This document shows positions 11,084 through 24,074 of a DNA stretch of 64,000 nt, piece by piece. Numbering within the stretch: position 1 is the stretch's first letter; each line of letters opens with the position of its first letter. The stretch is taken from assembly GCA_032622095.1 (NCBI GenBank), contig CP136062.1:145331589-145395588 (forward strand), written 5' to 3'. Below the pieces are notes generated by a model. The model had not been told where the DNA came from and did not search any database. It was given only the letters and a program-made list of their open reading frames with translations. The DNA is from Siphonodentalium dalli. Its lineage: Eukaryota > Mollusca > Scaphopoda > Gadilida > Siphonodentaliidae. Position numbers and translations under genes: made by a program.

Positions 11084-11212
11084 TTATACTATAATATTAG
11101 TATATTTTTGAGGAAAATTTAACTGTAATTTCTAAATTATAACCTATAACGAAGGCCATCCGTGCTTTTATAGGTCATTAATTATAGTGAAACTATCACA
11201 AACGTATTTACA

Positions 11213-12640
11213 CTATGTACCCATTCAATAATACACACAAATCCATGTGTATATATGTGTTATACAGATTCATATCCAGAAAATAAATATTTTGTAATAC
11301 GACCTTGCCTAAACCTACATACAAAGCTCGTCCTGATTGGTCAGTATCCTGTATTCTCATGGGGCACGACCGTTGTTTTGTGGTACAATTCTAGATATTC
11401 TGAATTGTACAACAAAAAATGTGGTACAATCAGTGAAGTACGAAATGCTGCCAACGCCTCAAACTTTCAGTAGTCAAACCATACGGGCATTGGCTAATGT
11501 CATGTTATAGACTGATGAAAGAGAATATAAAGACTACCTACTGTACTATACTGAATTTTATTTAAGATAGAACAAAAATCAGTCTTAACTGAACTTTTTT
11601 TTGGCCAAAAATCCAATGAAAAGGAGTCGCCGTTCAATAGTGAGGTCATGTTTGACGTTACAGTTCTAAGAGAAGAACTGTTTGGTGGAAAATTATACCA
11701 CGCAGAGCTAGAATCTGGGCTATTATATAGCATGTTGAACGTATGTCACTACAATTTCGACCAAAATATACAGTCGAATTATAAAATAAATAAATACACT
11801 GCGCATCGGCCTGTATATAGTAGAATTTGACCACAGAAACTGATTGTAGGACTCCGCTTCGCGTCGTCCTACAATCAGTTTCTTTGTGGTCAAATTATAC
11901 TATACACGCTGATGCGCAGTGTATTTCTTTCTTAAATATTCACAAAAACTTAGCAAAGAAGAACAATTAAAAAGCTATTTTGATTAGTTTGATGATTATA
12001 CAGACATTCTTGGTAGGCTCTTGGTTTGGAGAGATTTTTCTCTGACGGGATTTTCCCCAGTAATATCTTGGGATCAATCTCTTGTGGATTTATTTTAGTT
12101 CACTGCAAATAATTAAAACTGATATTCATCACCAACATCATCCCACAGATATTACAAGTCATACTGTCCTCGTCGTCTCGGGTTTCTCCACCTTTTATAA
12201 TCGACTTGAAATCTTTGATTCGATGTCTAATATTTAGCATATATTTATATAAGTGAGTAGGTTTACATAAGTGACTAGGTTTACATAAGTGAGCAGGTAA
12301 ACACTGCAAATATTAAAGAAACTGTGGAATAAAGCTCATTTTGACGGGGACCATGAACTTTGGGTATAAAGTCCACACCAATGGCATTTCGCATTTCACT
12401 GATTGTACCACATTTGTTTGTGGTACAATTCAGAATATCTAGAATTGTACCACAAAACGACGGTCGTGTCTCCATGGGAATACAGAATACTGACCAACCA
12501 GGACGAGCTTTGTATATAGGTTTAGGCAAGGTCGTATTACAAAATATGAATATATTGGAAATGAATCTGTATAACACCTATATACACATATATTTGTGTG
12601 TATGATTGAATGGGTACATATATTTGTGTGTATGATTGAA
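11213..12640. mobile_element. Long-armed inverted-repeat element
   Basis: 11213-11478 and 12350-12640 are inverse copies of about 265 bp. They share AAACCTA.AT.CAAAGCTCGTCCTG.TTGGTCAGTA on the + strand at left and, at right, its inverse. Within each arm TGTGGTACAATTC and TAGATATTCTGAATTGTAC form a smaller palindrome. Near the right end a 32-bp segment ending GATTGAATGGG is doubled. No coding frame longer than 98 codons is present, and the ones seen are mirror images in the two arms. Confidence 0.75.
11792..11926. repeat. Foldback inside the 11.2-12.6 kb element
   Basis: Arms of about 60 bp: AAATACACTGCGCATC... pairs with ...GATGCGCAGTGTATTT, and AAACTGATTGTAGGAC pairs with its inverse, around a CG-rich loop (TCCGCTTCGC). 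Arm mismatches are few, so the foldback looks recent. Confidence 0.8.
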
Positions 12641-12646
12641 TGGGGA

Positions 12647-14214
12647 CATATTTCAATTGCATATTTGGGAATCCACTCTGATATGCCTATTTTGATCACA
12701 ATTGAAGATTTAATAGATATTTAATAAGATTTTCGCTCCAAAGTCGACAACAATTGCTTGAGTATCAGTTCAACGCCGATATGTTATCTGGAGGACCGAT
12801 CTCTATATTTTCCGGATATAGTATCGGCATGTATGCGCCAAATGCACTGAGACCGATATCTATAATCGCAGCCCAGTGAGACACGTTTAGAGAAAAATGA
12901 ATAACCAAATAACTGTTTTCATCACACAAACACTTAACTCGACAGTCAAACTTGAACAAAATGGTGTATTGTAAGCATACAGAACCATATGCACATTCAC
13001 GCAGACCGTTAAGTCAGACATTGCAAGTGCAGACAGTGCATATTAACTGGGATAGAAGCTATCAAATTTGTAACCAGACTTTACAATGCTAACCACTGTT
13101 TTCATTAGCACCACAAGCTGCACTATACGTACCGGGCATCATGCTAATGGCATGAATGATGTGCCTACTGCCAGAAATGTATGTTTGAGCGCGGCACTGT
13201 GTATTAAATAAGAGTATCGCGATAGTAGCGTTGTCAGCATTAACTCAAAAACCATCACTATAAAGATGCAGTACAGGAGATTGTGGACATGTGGACATGT
13301 ATACTTGCAAACACGGTTGAATGTTCAAATAAAATATCCGAGGCCATACATTTTGCAAAACAGCAACGGTGATATTAGTTATCTCTGCATGGACTGGGGT
13401 TCATCTGGGTCATTACTTGATCTCCATAATGATTATCTTGTTTTTTTTAATCGCGATGACACTGGATGACATGCATCTTAGATAGTCATGGCTGACTGAA
13501 GCTTGAACCTCCGCTCGCCATCGCTATGTGAAAATTTAGGCCCTACAATTTCACGAGGATATGTCGTCAACGATTTTCATGTATATCCTTTCTTGACTAC
13601 AGATACTGTTGGATTTCATAGGGAGATATTTGATACCTCAGAATTTAGTGACTTTTTTTTAATACAACAATTATATTGGTTAAAACAGAATCACGTTGAT
13701 AGAGAACATTGACTTTCTTTTGAAGGAAATGTCCACAATTGCTTTAATAAAATGTGTTCCTGAAAAATTTGTACTAATTAATAAATTAGGCGACATGTCT
13801 TTGTGCAGGAGAAATATTTCTAAAAATCCAATAAATTAAAATTAACGCTTATATAATTTATCGTCCAGTTGACTCATTGTTTTATTTGATCTAATTTCTG
13901 TGGCGGAATCGTGCTTTTATATTGGGGTCATGGAGTGTGTACACAACTCCTCCTCGCAGGCGATTATCTAAAACTTTATCACGACTATCAACAATGAAAT
14001 AAGTTATATCGGTAACACTTTAAATGTTCTAGACCCATTAATTTGAGGATGCAGCTTCAGTTCTGGAATATTAAATTTCTAAAAACAAATTAAAAAATTG
14101 CCATAATAATCAATATTGAACTAATCCAATTATGCGCCACCATTATTACTCGTATATATGCACACACATAAAGACTAATTGAGGTCATTGGAGTTACAGA
14201 TTCGCTGTCCAATT
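12647..14214. other. No recognised feature
   Basis: Mostly unique AT-rich sequence. The 60-70 codon frames at 13266-13469 and 13503-13712 lack recognisable motifs and splice context. I support nothing here. Confidence 0.4.
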
Positions 14215-14460
14215 TGATGCCAAATAATTCAGAATTTCCTAAGCCGATGTTTTGCTTACCAGACAAGAGAACAACGAAAACTACAAACCATCGCCACCAT
14301 TTGTATCACCAAAATCATTCGCAAGTAATACATCGAATACTAACACACAAGTTATTAATAGAGAACGCTCTTTGTCATCTACCGCTTTTTTGCAACGGAC
14401 ACATGTGCGTTCTTTATAATGGGTCATCGTTTGCATTTTTGCTAGGCTGACAAATTTTTA
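14215..14460 (+). repeat. Diverged dispersed repeat, copy 1
   Basis: It aligns in direct orientation with 17822-18050: AATTCAGAAT...CCTAAGCC, TCGCAAGTAATAC, CGCTCTTTG.CATCTACCGCTTTT, GGACACATG.GCG, and GGCTGACAAA....TTAAAA occur in the same order in both. Identity by eye is about 70 percent, and the alignment does not keep a common reading frame. Confidence 0.65.
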
Positions 14461-14467
14461 AAATGTT

Positions 14468-14700
14468 TTAACCCTTCCATGACTGGATCTTACTGCAATT
14501 TTGCGAAAACCATGTGCCAATGTATTCTCTTACATTTGCGAGTCTGCCGTGGGAAGCCTCGCATAGATAAGATAATACAGTTGCCTATATAACAATATTG
14601 ACCTTGACCTTGCAAGCCAGTGCATTCTCTTATTTTTGCGCGTTCCCTATGGGAGACTCGCATATATAAAATAAAACACTGGCACAGGATATTTAATGAT
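14468..14700. mobile_element. Palindromic MITE-like element, family copy 1
   Basis: Its two halves are inverse copies: TGTGCCAATGTATTCTCTTA plus a GCGAGTCT word on the left, and GCGCGTTCCCTATGGGAGAC with CACTGGCACAGG on the right. AACAATATTGACCTTGAC lies at the centre. The same layout recurs at 16759-17012, and the left half alone recurs at 46876-46957. Confidence 0.7.
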
Positions 14701-14737
14701 GAACCAGCGCATCTCAGGTCATGAAAGGCAACTCCCT

Positions 14738-14820
14738 CTTTTGAAAGTCAATATCTGGCCATCACAAACTCCTACTAATGGCGTCATGTGTCAGATCTAA
14801 TTATCGTCTGGTATAGAAAC
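14738..14820 (+). repeat. Short dispersed repeat (three copies in window)
   Basis: The word TTTTGAAAGTCAATATCTGG is followed by CATCA, then AATTAT..TCTGGTATA.AAC after about 60 bases. Related copies lie at 18643-18722 and 51304-51391 in the same orientation with several substitutions. Confidence 0.55.
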
Positions 14821-14904
14821 ATATATAATTATGTTGGTGTTATGGTGTCAAATCGGACATGGCATCTTTAAACAAATCTTCAGTATGGAACAATAAATAT
14901 TTAG

Positions 14905-15130
14905 AGGTTTGTTTGATACTAGGCCCGATATCAGCCCGAGATAACTTCACATCAGCCTGAGACCAAATGCCTATTACTAAATAGGATATTACTTGGTTGG
15001 TCTTCTATTATTGGCCTTATATCAGCCCTCGGTAACCTCATATCAGCCTTCGAACTTCGGTCTCAGGCTGATATGAGGTTACCTCTGGCTGATATTGGGT
15101 CTGATATGAAACAAACCAAGTAATATCCTC
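14905..15130. repeat. Compound foldback with GATATCAGCC words
   Basis: GGATATTACTTGG at 14983 and CCAAGTAATATCC at about 15117 close a stem that includes GGTAACCTCATATCAGCC and its inverse around a loop near 15050-15065. A further inverse half (GGTTTGTTTGATAC, CCCGATATCAGCCC) lies to the left at 14909-14965. Three related arms therefore share one right arm. Confidence 0.75.
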
Positions 15131-15589
15131 TAACTACTAGTCTATATCACATGAAACCCCTATTATATCATTAAAAGACCATTACAATTTTTCTTATATC
15201 TCAGTAGTGATGAATAGGCGCGTGCTTCGTGAGATACTTGGCATCGCGTCAACAAAATTACCGCGCGGATTAATACTACTTCGAAAAGCCACGCATGAGA
15301 CCAACACCAGACATTGCATTAAAGTTAAATGCTTGTCCAATTTCGTTGCACTAACGAAATTAGGCACAAAAACAAAGATGTAAATTGGGGTACTATATTT
15401 TTTCTGCGCCAGTCAAAGCGCGCAATACTGTCTATACGGTTGTGAGGCGTTTCAGCCAACGCCGTGCATGTGTCCATTTTGCAAGCATTTTCAGCTTCTT
15501 TTAAAGATTTTGATTTCTCAAAAAGCCATAAAGCTCTAGTTTTTTTCATGTGATATAAAAGATCTTCAACTCGTTATGTTGGGATATAA

Positions 15590-15685
15590 GATTTTATGAA
15601 ATTCGTTTGATAAATTTCATTCACAACTAGTCGACGACTCGTTGTGAATACATTTTATCAAACTCGTTTCATAACATCTTTTATT
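15590..15685. repeat. Foldback with about 45-bp arms
   Basis: TTTTATGAAATTCGTTTGAT with ATTCACAACTAGTCGAC on the left pairs with GTTGTGAATACATTTTATCA and AACTCGTTTCATAAC on the right, with almost no loop. About 50 bp downstream is a perfect 22-bp palindrome, GTATGGAACGTACGTTCCAT plus AC, at 15739-15760. Confidence 0.75.
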
Positions 15686-15760
15686 ACACGCGTGTTCCTA
15701 GAACTACAGTGTTATTGCTGTTCCATATTTACAAATCCGTATGGAACGTACGTTCCATAC

Positions 15761-16758
15761 GCATCTCGTTGACGTAAAATGACGTTCGCCTCAACCGTGA
15801 AACTGGAACTATTTAAATAAAAGAATCATCACACATGACAAACACGCCCTGTATGAGCCTAAATAAACCTTCTAATCCTGTATTTTTAATGCACGGATTT
15901 TAGGACGCGAAGCGTGTAATAAACACAGAACGACACGATGTGTAAATGGGTTTGACGATACGGCACGAGTGCTGTCGCGGAAGGATAGAACGAGAGACGC
16001 TTGTGTGTATATGTACCAACATAACTCGTTGGAGATCCTCTATATTCCTTATATGATACAAAGAAAGTGCGTTTGTCTTACTTTCTGCACGAACAATAGA
16101 AGCAGAAAATAGAAATAGAAACATTTGTGAATTGCGCAAGTTTTTTCAGCTTTATAAAGCTTGTAGATATATCGCATGGTTATTTTGCACTCCTTTTCGT
16201 TCCTTCAAAATAAGTTGGAGGTTTAACTGTTGACTGTGAATTTAGTTCGGAAACATCTATAGTGTTCTGGTAATGCCAACAGTTGAACACCAAATGTCTT
16301 CTAGATAACCAGTTCTTGAGATAATAGTCTGGTAAGTATTACCATACGAATTATAGACTCGTTGGCGGGGCATATTGTTAACTGTATGACATGTAATAAC
16401 ACAAGTGTATGTACATTCATCGGGTTTTGATTATCGGTCCAATTCTCTGCTGCGCACGTGTGAGTACCCTCTTTTTATCGGTTAGACTTCTCCATAACAC
16501 GTTTGCAGAAAGATGCAACACATAATTGGCATATAATTGGCACATGGAATTATACCAGGTCATGAGAGATATTTGATGCTGTGGTCGAGACTGATCTCTA
16601 ACACGCGTTATGTGAGCCCGGAGGAACAGTCTGATGCTGTTCCATTCGCCACGTGATGCTATCCCGGTTAGAAGAACCGATCCTATTGCTACCGGTGCAG
16701 GAAGTGGCTATCTGGCTCCGTTTGGGGGAGTCTCCCTTGAAATTTCCAACTCCACCGC
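15761..16758. other. No recognised feature
   Basis: I find no supported gene. Minus frame 15900-16139 (79 codons) has no recognisable domain. Confidence 0.4.
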
Positions 16759-17012
16759 TTTAACCCTTTAATAACGGGAGCTGTGCTGGTGCAGCATTGA
16801 AGACCGTGTGCCAATGCATTATCTTGTATATGCGAGTGTCCCATATGGAGCCTGACATATATAAGAGTATGTACTGGCTTAAACGCTGTCAAGGTTAATA
16901 TTGTTATGTGAATGAATGCTCTAATATATGCGCGACTCCCTATGGCAAGAGAATGCATTTGGCACAGGGTTTTCGCAAAATATCAAGAAGCTTCCGTCAT
17001 GGAAGAGTCAAC
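16759..17012. mobile_element. Palindromic MITE-like element, family copy 2
   Basis: The left half has TGTGCCAATGCATTATCTTG and a TATGCGAGTG word. The right half has GCGCGACTCCCTATGG, AGAGAATGCATTTGGCACAG and GGTTTTCGCAAAATATC, continuing to CTTCCGTCATGGAAG. The centre has GTCAAGGTTAATATTGTTAT, the inverse of the centre at 14590-14620, so the copy lies inverted relative to copy 1 or is simply palindromic. Confidence 0.7.
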
Positions 17013-17370
17013 TGGACCAAATTATGCCCTTATCTTTTTCATTTGCACCCCCTTGGGTTTTGGCATTCTTGAATTATCCAACTTGTATAGCACATCAAGA
17101 TTTCCAACTGTTAGAAGTGTTCGAGCTGACACCCCATAAGTTTGGACAATTTCCAACTGATTGCCTTATCAACAGATTCTCCACCAATTACTGGTTTGAA
17201 AATACAATTGAGAATACATTTTGTCATAGTTTTGTGTGACATTTCTAACTATTGAACATTTTTTTTACCAAAGTTGGGGGTCAGACAACCCCACCCAGTT
17301 GCCACGTCCCTGTCACGGTGCTGTGTAAATGTGCCATATATACTGCCACATAGTTCGCAGTTAAGAGCTT

Positions 17371-17398
17371 GTTACATGTATACCCGTATACATGTAAC
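17371..17398. repeat. Perfect 13-bp-arm hairpin
   Basis: GTTACATGTATAC and GTATACATGTAAC are separated by CC. No T run follows, and terminators of this type are not expected in a nuclear genome. I read it as a small palindrome, possibly the core of an unresolved element. Confidence 0.7.
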
Positions 17399-17821
17399 TA
17401 CATACCGATGTTGTATTCTCAGTATAAATACACTCTGTGATAATCTTTTGACAGATCAGTCTAGTGATATCCGGATTTTCCAAGGAGACACGAGCCACAA
17501 CTTACGCAAATTACGCCGCCTCTAGGTAGTCACGCTGCTAAAAGGGGAATAATGGCATTGAAGATCACAACGTCAAAAAGCAAACATGCAAAAACAAACA
17601 AACCAGCCAAACACAAAAGTTCTGAGCAATATTTATTTTGTTTTGTGGTTGGGGTGTGTAATAAATATAGCAACACTCGATCGATTAGCGCAATGTTACC
17701 ACTAGGCCTTCGAATCTACATCTAACGCACGTTCACAGCGTTCACGCGTAGTTCAGTGTAAAGTATTAACATGACACTGTTCTGGTCTTACCTTTAAAGA
17801 TCCGCGGTCCGATTATGACAT
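17399..17821. other. No recognised feature
   Basis: Nothing supportable is seen between the hairpin and the dispersed repeat copy that follows. Confidence 0.4.
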
Positions 17822-18050
17822 AAAATAGTTCAGAATGATCTAAGCCAAAAATAAAATGCAAAATGCTTGCAATCATCATTCGTATCACACATGTATCGCG
17901 AAAATCCACAAGTAATACGGTGAAAACGAATACAGAAGCTCGTAAATGCGAATGCTCTTTGTTATCTACCGCTTTTCAGCTACGGACGCATGAACGCTCT
18001 TTACCGGAGACGATCATTTTATTTTTTGCTTGGCTGACAAACATTCAAAA
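17822..18050 (+). repeat. Diverged dispersed repeat, copy 2
   Basis: Direct-orientation counterpart of 14215-14460. Shared landmarks are TCAGAATGATCTAAGCC, CACAAGTAATAC, TGCTCTTTGTTATCTACCGC and TTGGCTGACAAAC. The distance between copies is about 3.6 kb. Confidence 0.65.
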
Positions 18051-20589
18051 CGCGATGAGCACATTACGTACCCTGTACATTACATACATCTGTATTCCGA
18101 ATTATTCTTGAATTATTTATGAATTCGTGAATTTAAAAAAACAAATCTATTTCACAGACTACCAATTGGAAGAAAATAAATAATTATCCTTTATAACCAA
18201 TGCATGGTATAACAACACCTGTTTACCCTCACCCTATATATGAGAGATATTTTTTAATCAAGATTTATTAGGCGGTCATTTGAGAGTTTTACAGGGAATA
18301 TTTGCACTGCATGCATTGTCCAGCTTAGGAATCCAACTAGGATCATATATATGTCTATTATCTGAAATCATGACTGTCTACGAGGAAATAAATCAAACAT
18401 TGTTCATTGCATGTTTTAGTTATTAGGTAGCCATTTGCAGAACTGTTTTGGAGGAAATATCACCATACAATAACATACTATCGGCCAAGATGAATCAGTA
18501 TTGAGGGTTTATATCTGCCAGATATTTGCAAAAATGGTTGAATACTATTTATGTTGTTTTCTATTGTTTGGTCCTTCACACGATAAAACAAATTCACGAA
18601 CGTTTACGAATGGAGGGTGTGGGGGGCTTTTTAAATTTCACCATTTGAAAGTCAATGTATGACTATCAGACCTCCTATTAATAGGCTCATTGGAACAACC
18701 CAATTATTTTCTGGTATAAAACACGTACACATGGTGGGGCAACATTAACGTCAATGTACGTTTCTTATAAATAAAACAAACGTCGTCCAATCGTGATGTC
18801 CATGCGATTTTAGAATCAACAGCGTAGCTCTGCCATTTACACGCAATAGCCCTGAGCAAGTCATCAGTATGAAACCGACTAAATCGAGTCGTCTTGATAA
18901 AGTCTCTATCGACTTTATAAATCAATAAGACACACACCATCCACAGATCAGATTATCTATCCCCGGGCGAGTTTGTCGAATACGTTGCTGCTGTGTTTCC
19001 AATCCAATATTAATGATGGTAGCACATAGAGAGTGGTAGCAAATGGCATTTTTCCAGGGGCCAAAACAACTCCGACCTCATAAGAGCACTATATAACGCG
19101 AAGTAAAGAGGCTAAGTTAATTAATTAATTAACTATATACGTCGTCCATGACAATATCTTCAATTGAGTGGCACGTCTGAGCAAACATACATGTAGTTTA
19201 CTTTGGTGTATTTGAGTCTGTCGTTGTGTCACATCACGACGTTGCCACTTTCATGGGCAGGGGATTAGAACCAACCTCCCAAAAAGACGCACTAGGCGTT
19301 CTGTGAGGTTAGCGGGTTTGTTAGATGTCGACTTTGGCCCAAACGAATGGCCCAGCGTTGGTCGCAATGTGGAAAAATTACGTCGCAATGTAATTTTAAC
19401 GTCATTCTTGAGACGCCTTCACACTTGTCGTTTTAAGCTTAGCCTATCATTGGACCTTTCACGCATGTCAGGGAAACCCATCCGGAAATGTCATTTATTG
19501 ATTCGGACTAAAATAGTCCGTTTCTCGATAAATTAACGGGCTGGGCTTTTAATAGCCATTATCTTAGAACACAAACATTCGTTTCCATCACTTTGCAGGT
19601 GTGTTCAAATGTATTGGCCGTGACATTAGTAAGCTTTACATTCCAATTTGTTAAAGGACATTAATATACCATAAATGCAACATCAAGTTTAAATGGACAT
19701 AAATGGTATCATGCATGATGATAGATGTATTTTATTAATTAGCTAGTTTGGCAAACACACTATTGTGAGTTGCCACCAATAGTCTATACATACTTTAATG
19801 TACAGTCTGACATATCCACTATAAAACATCTGTTCAGTCTGAGGCATTCAGCATATATACCTAGAAATGTACTTCATACAAACGGTTTATGCAATCAAAC
19901 CACTCGTGATGTATCACTCATCATGATGACTCATCATGATCACAAACCAACGCATGCAACTGTCAGTATTTGTTCCCAAAACTTTAATGTTTAAGCTCAA
20001 CTTTAAAGTCAAGATGAGATATTCCTCTCAGTTGTCATACGTGTGCGAATCAACAATTTCATTCAGCACGACACAATCATAACCAAACTCCATATGCAGC
20101 TTCGGACAACCACTAGATGGAAGCTATATATTACTTTCCAAATTTTGATAATACAAAAAAAACATAGTCACGATTGGCAATCTTGTAATTATTTAAAATC
20201 AAATATTCACACTATACAGCTCGTATTTATGGGCGAATCATTTTAAAATTTTACTTTTGAACGAATGTTTGATAAAAAAAACATGGCCGCCAGCAGCCAT
20301 CTTAAGTTATGTTATGTATATCGTTAGACCCGTTGGTACGCTTGTACATGTATCTTTCATCCGACAGATCCCAAATGTCATATACATGATCGTGATTGAA
20401 CTTATTAAATAGTTCTGTATTTCGTTTAAAACACAGCCATTTTGAGTTCACCGTTTCAGTCCATCGGCACACCCTTCAGCCAGCAATTTTTAGCGGATCA
20501 TTCTTAAATTTGATAGGCATAATTTGGGTGAATTCTAGATCGGAGCTATTAAATTCTACATATATATAGCTATATTATTTCCCAGAGAA
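18051..20589. other. No recognised gene in 2.5 kb
   Basis: Contains one copy of the short dispersed repeat (18643-18722) and a TTAATTAATTAATTAA run near 19116. No frame here has a recognisable domain or paired splice sites. Confidence 0.4.
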
Positions 20590-20826
20590 AATGAGAGTGA
20601 AAGTTAAGTAAACTTCGGTGAACTTAACAACAAATGTTTGTTTTTCTTGTTGGTGATTTCAGTGATATTTGGTGAAATGTCATTAAAACTTCAGTTGAAT
20701 TTCAGTGAAATTTCACTAAAAGTAAATCTCATCGGAATTGCCACTGAAAATATTTCATTCAAATTTCAGTCAGACTGAAATCATGGTGAAATTATACTGC
20801 AGAAATTCAGCAAAGAGTTTGCATGT
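20590..20826. repeat. Block of scattered TTTCAGTGAAATTTCACTGA-type words
   Basis: Within about 240 bp, TTTCAGTGA, GGTGAAAT, TTTCACTAAA, CACTGAAAAT, AATTTCAGT and similar pieces of one self-complementary word occur about ten times at irregular spacing. There is no fixed tandem period. The block abuts the foldback starting at 20827. Confidence 0.6.
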
Positions 20827-21537
20827 TGAAATTGGCTGCGGACACACGTACCACGGTAGCTATGGCATATTAGGTGTGACAATTTATTATGGTGGAGTTT
20901 GGTGACAGTTGGTCGTCAAAATTAATATGCCATAGCTAGCCATATCGCCCGCTGCATATTCGCACAATGTGTCTTCCAAAGTTCGTTATAATCAGCTTTT
21001 GGTCCTTGTGTGTATAGTTCGCTTTGTTTACTCCAGATACTTTCTCTAAGCTGTATTTCCTCCAACAGTTCCGACACAGCTTCATCGGTCCATGCATATG
21101 GTAATGTTAGCGGAATTATGCGTAGAACTAAATGTCGCAAAATAAAAAAACGCAATTGGGGAACTGTTTTAATACGCATGAAATTAATATAAGTAGATGG
21201 ACATGCATTGAGATCATACAAATAAAACGTACTGCGTGTATGCTATGTGAGTGATTGAGGGATTGCCACGGTCAAACACTATTCTGGACGATCGATCGTG
21301 CAATATATACATCGTAGAGAATACAATGTAGCAAAACGTAATGAGTAGATATCAACCTTGGTGAAACACAATGGGTTAATTGGTCCAGTCGACTCATTGT
21401 GCGGAAACTCAGCGGGCAACATGGCTCGCTATGGCACAGAATTATCACGACCCATTGTCACCAAGCTCCACCATAATAAATTGTCACACCTACTATGCCA
21501 TCGCTACTGTGGTATTCGTGTGTCCGCAGCCAATGTT
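20827..21537. mobile_element. Foldback element, about 145-bp arms
   Basis: 20827-20975 and 21389-21537 are inverse copies. They share GGCTGCGGACACACG, GACAATTTATTATGGTGGAG, GTGACA.T.GG and GCTATGGCA, and arm identity is about 85 percent. The loop of about 410 bp has no coding content that I recognise; a 99-codon minus frame at 20922-21221 runs through part of one arm. Confidence 0.8.
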
Positions 21538-24074
21538 GTTGTGCAATGATTCAGTTGATTCACATTGCACGGAATACCGCTATGACAATTTTTGAGTTTG
21601 ATTTGGGACTTGTTTTAATATATATATTTATTTCTATCCTCCATCATATGAAGAGTTACACAAATACATAAAATACATATAGAACAAAGCACAATTCAGT
21701 AGAAAAGAACATATTTACACATTTGTCACAGTTTCAGTAACAGTGCTTGTGAAACAGATTAAATTGGTAAATAGACGTCCAATAAAATGTCATCAAACAA
21801 TTTTATGGGTGAGTGATAAGTTAGCAATGAACAGCAATTGGACCATCACAGTCTGATACATATTCAGTGATATATGAACTATGTTATCTTGGAAATAAAT
21901 TTGATGGTGCACAATTCAATCTTTATTATTATTTTGTATATTTGCACACAAGTATGCATACAAAACATGTTTTAAGTCATTTTAACTAAACATTTAGCAT
22001 ATAAATTCCCATTGCGAGCTCTTTATGGTTACTGAATAGCACCTGGTGTTAAATTCACTACAATGATGGCTACGAGCGATTACAAACCGATAATAACGAA
22101 CCAAAGCCGGACGCTTTGGGTCGTATATAGACTATATCTGATTTTGTGACGTCACCAATTATTATCTAATACTACACTGCTGTTTTGAATTTTTTGCGAG
22201 CATTTATGTTGCACAGTAGATCGGTGGGCTTAAAGCATTAATGTCGTAATCTGAAATAAACGTGTGGTCTTTCAATGGCCGGCGTTCCAAAATGAGGGGA
22301 ATTATAACATATTATGGACTGTCAAATATTTGCAATAGAGTGGCCTAAAATATACATGTCCCGTGCAATGGGAAAATCGCAACCACTCTGGCTGGGCTGG
22401 GGACAATACTGGAATCGAAATCGAAATTCGTGATCTAAGCAAACGTTATATTATCCTAATATTACATAGTACATACGTGAATCTGATAATCCTCAGATAT
22501 CATTCTATTTTCATGAATCGACAAGAAACACATACTTATAAACAAAGCAGAAGATACATGCAGGTTATCGCAAATTCCGGCGATGGTGAAAGCTATACAT
22601 GACGTTGCTCGTCGAGTTTCGTTGAAATCGATGTTATGAATGAAATGAACATGATGAAATTTACAAGCTTCTTCGTATGGTACACATCTCAATCGGATTG
22701 CGTACACAGCGTCAATAATTTAATGGTTAATTTCAGTAAAATACTCCCCTCTCGACAACAACCAACAGTCTTGAGTTTTGAATACTTTCAGTTTGATATT
22801 GGTAGTTTATATTCTTCAATAATTTGTTCAAAATGAATGGCTTGTAATAGTTTTTTATTTAGGTTTTAAGTCTGAGTCGGTGAGCTCGTAGTTTGTTTGC
22901 GTTGTGAATCTCTGATTTCTCACATGCCTTGATGTATGATATGATTGACCTAATTTATGCACTAAATTGCTATACATGTAGAACCCACTCGGTCGATGAA
23001 CCCTTGTGCATGTCTGGAGTGTAATATATCATAATTACACCACGATATAAGGCCTAAGTTAATCTTATTTGATGGGAATACGAATCTATGAAGTTATTTT
23101 ATAGGATTAAAAAGACACAGCTATATCCTAGCTCATGCGTGTGTTTTAGCTGTGGTTCGTTAATCATGTTAGCGTATGGTCATATTAGCACCATGCATAC
23201 ATGGCATCAATATCTCGAAGACGAGTGTGATTCGCCAGTCAGTAGTATTTCAACCAGGCTCTGCTCATTATTCAATTGTACATGAACACCCCTGCTACAA
23301 AATGATATATGTGTATCGCAATTCACTTTAGACTTATTGTTATTGAAATTTCAACCCACAGCGACGAATGGCGGCCTGGTATAATGATAATTTAATTTCT
23401 CGTATCAAATAACATGCCATTACTGTAAGACATACCTAAGTCAAAATAGCCACACTGTAACAATTGAAGTGTAACAATTCCAAGTACGTTATAATTTTCT
23501 GCCAAACAAGAAAATGATGCGATTGACGTTAAACATAACATTAATTAACAAGGCCTAACTTGTACTGATGAAAAATTGTTGCCTTGATGGACTGTGAACA
23601 TCGTTCAGGTGAAATGATAAAAACCCTTTCGACGCATAATCATGCAACATCGGGTCCTCGAAATTTCCCACGGCAATAAACAATGACGTGGGAAACGCGG
23701 CATGGAAACATGTGGAATATATAATGCCACAGCATTAAATTTGCCATGGAACATTTTTCCTAATTTCAAGGGCTGAACATCGGCGTCCATGGATACTTTC
23801 ACTTGCAAGTACTAGTAAATCCTTTGCAAAATAAACAAATGAAATGATCGCAATCTGACTATCACTCTCTAATTTGTCAGTGATATGAAATAGTGGCATG
23901 GTATGAAATTAGCCAATTTGTGTCTGATCTGATAATCGTAATCAAAAAGTATTACTGAATTACTTTTGAACAAAATCCCCCGTCGGTCACGATGGAATGT
24001 ACTGATTTATCTAATTCAGTTAACTCACAAGACTCAGTCAGTCAGTGTCAACGGACCGGTGACCCGCGAGTTAG
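21538..24074. other. No recognised gene in 2.5 kb
   Basis: A TGACGTCA word near 22148 is an isolated CRE-like octamer without other support. Short frames on both strands lack motifs. I see no repeat structure. Confidence 0.4.

Noticed and set aside
21600-22000. LINE 3' end on the minus strand
   Set aside because: A T-rich start and AT-rich body suggested it, but no tail repeat, polyadenylation word or RT motif could be confirmed.
22145-22155. CRE-like TGACGTCA promoter element
   Set aside because: Isolated octamer with no gene start nearby; expected by chance in 64 kb.
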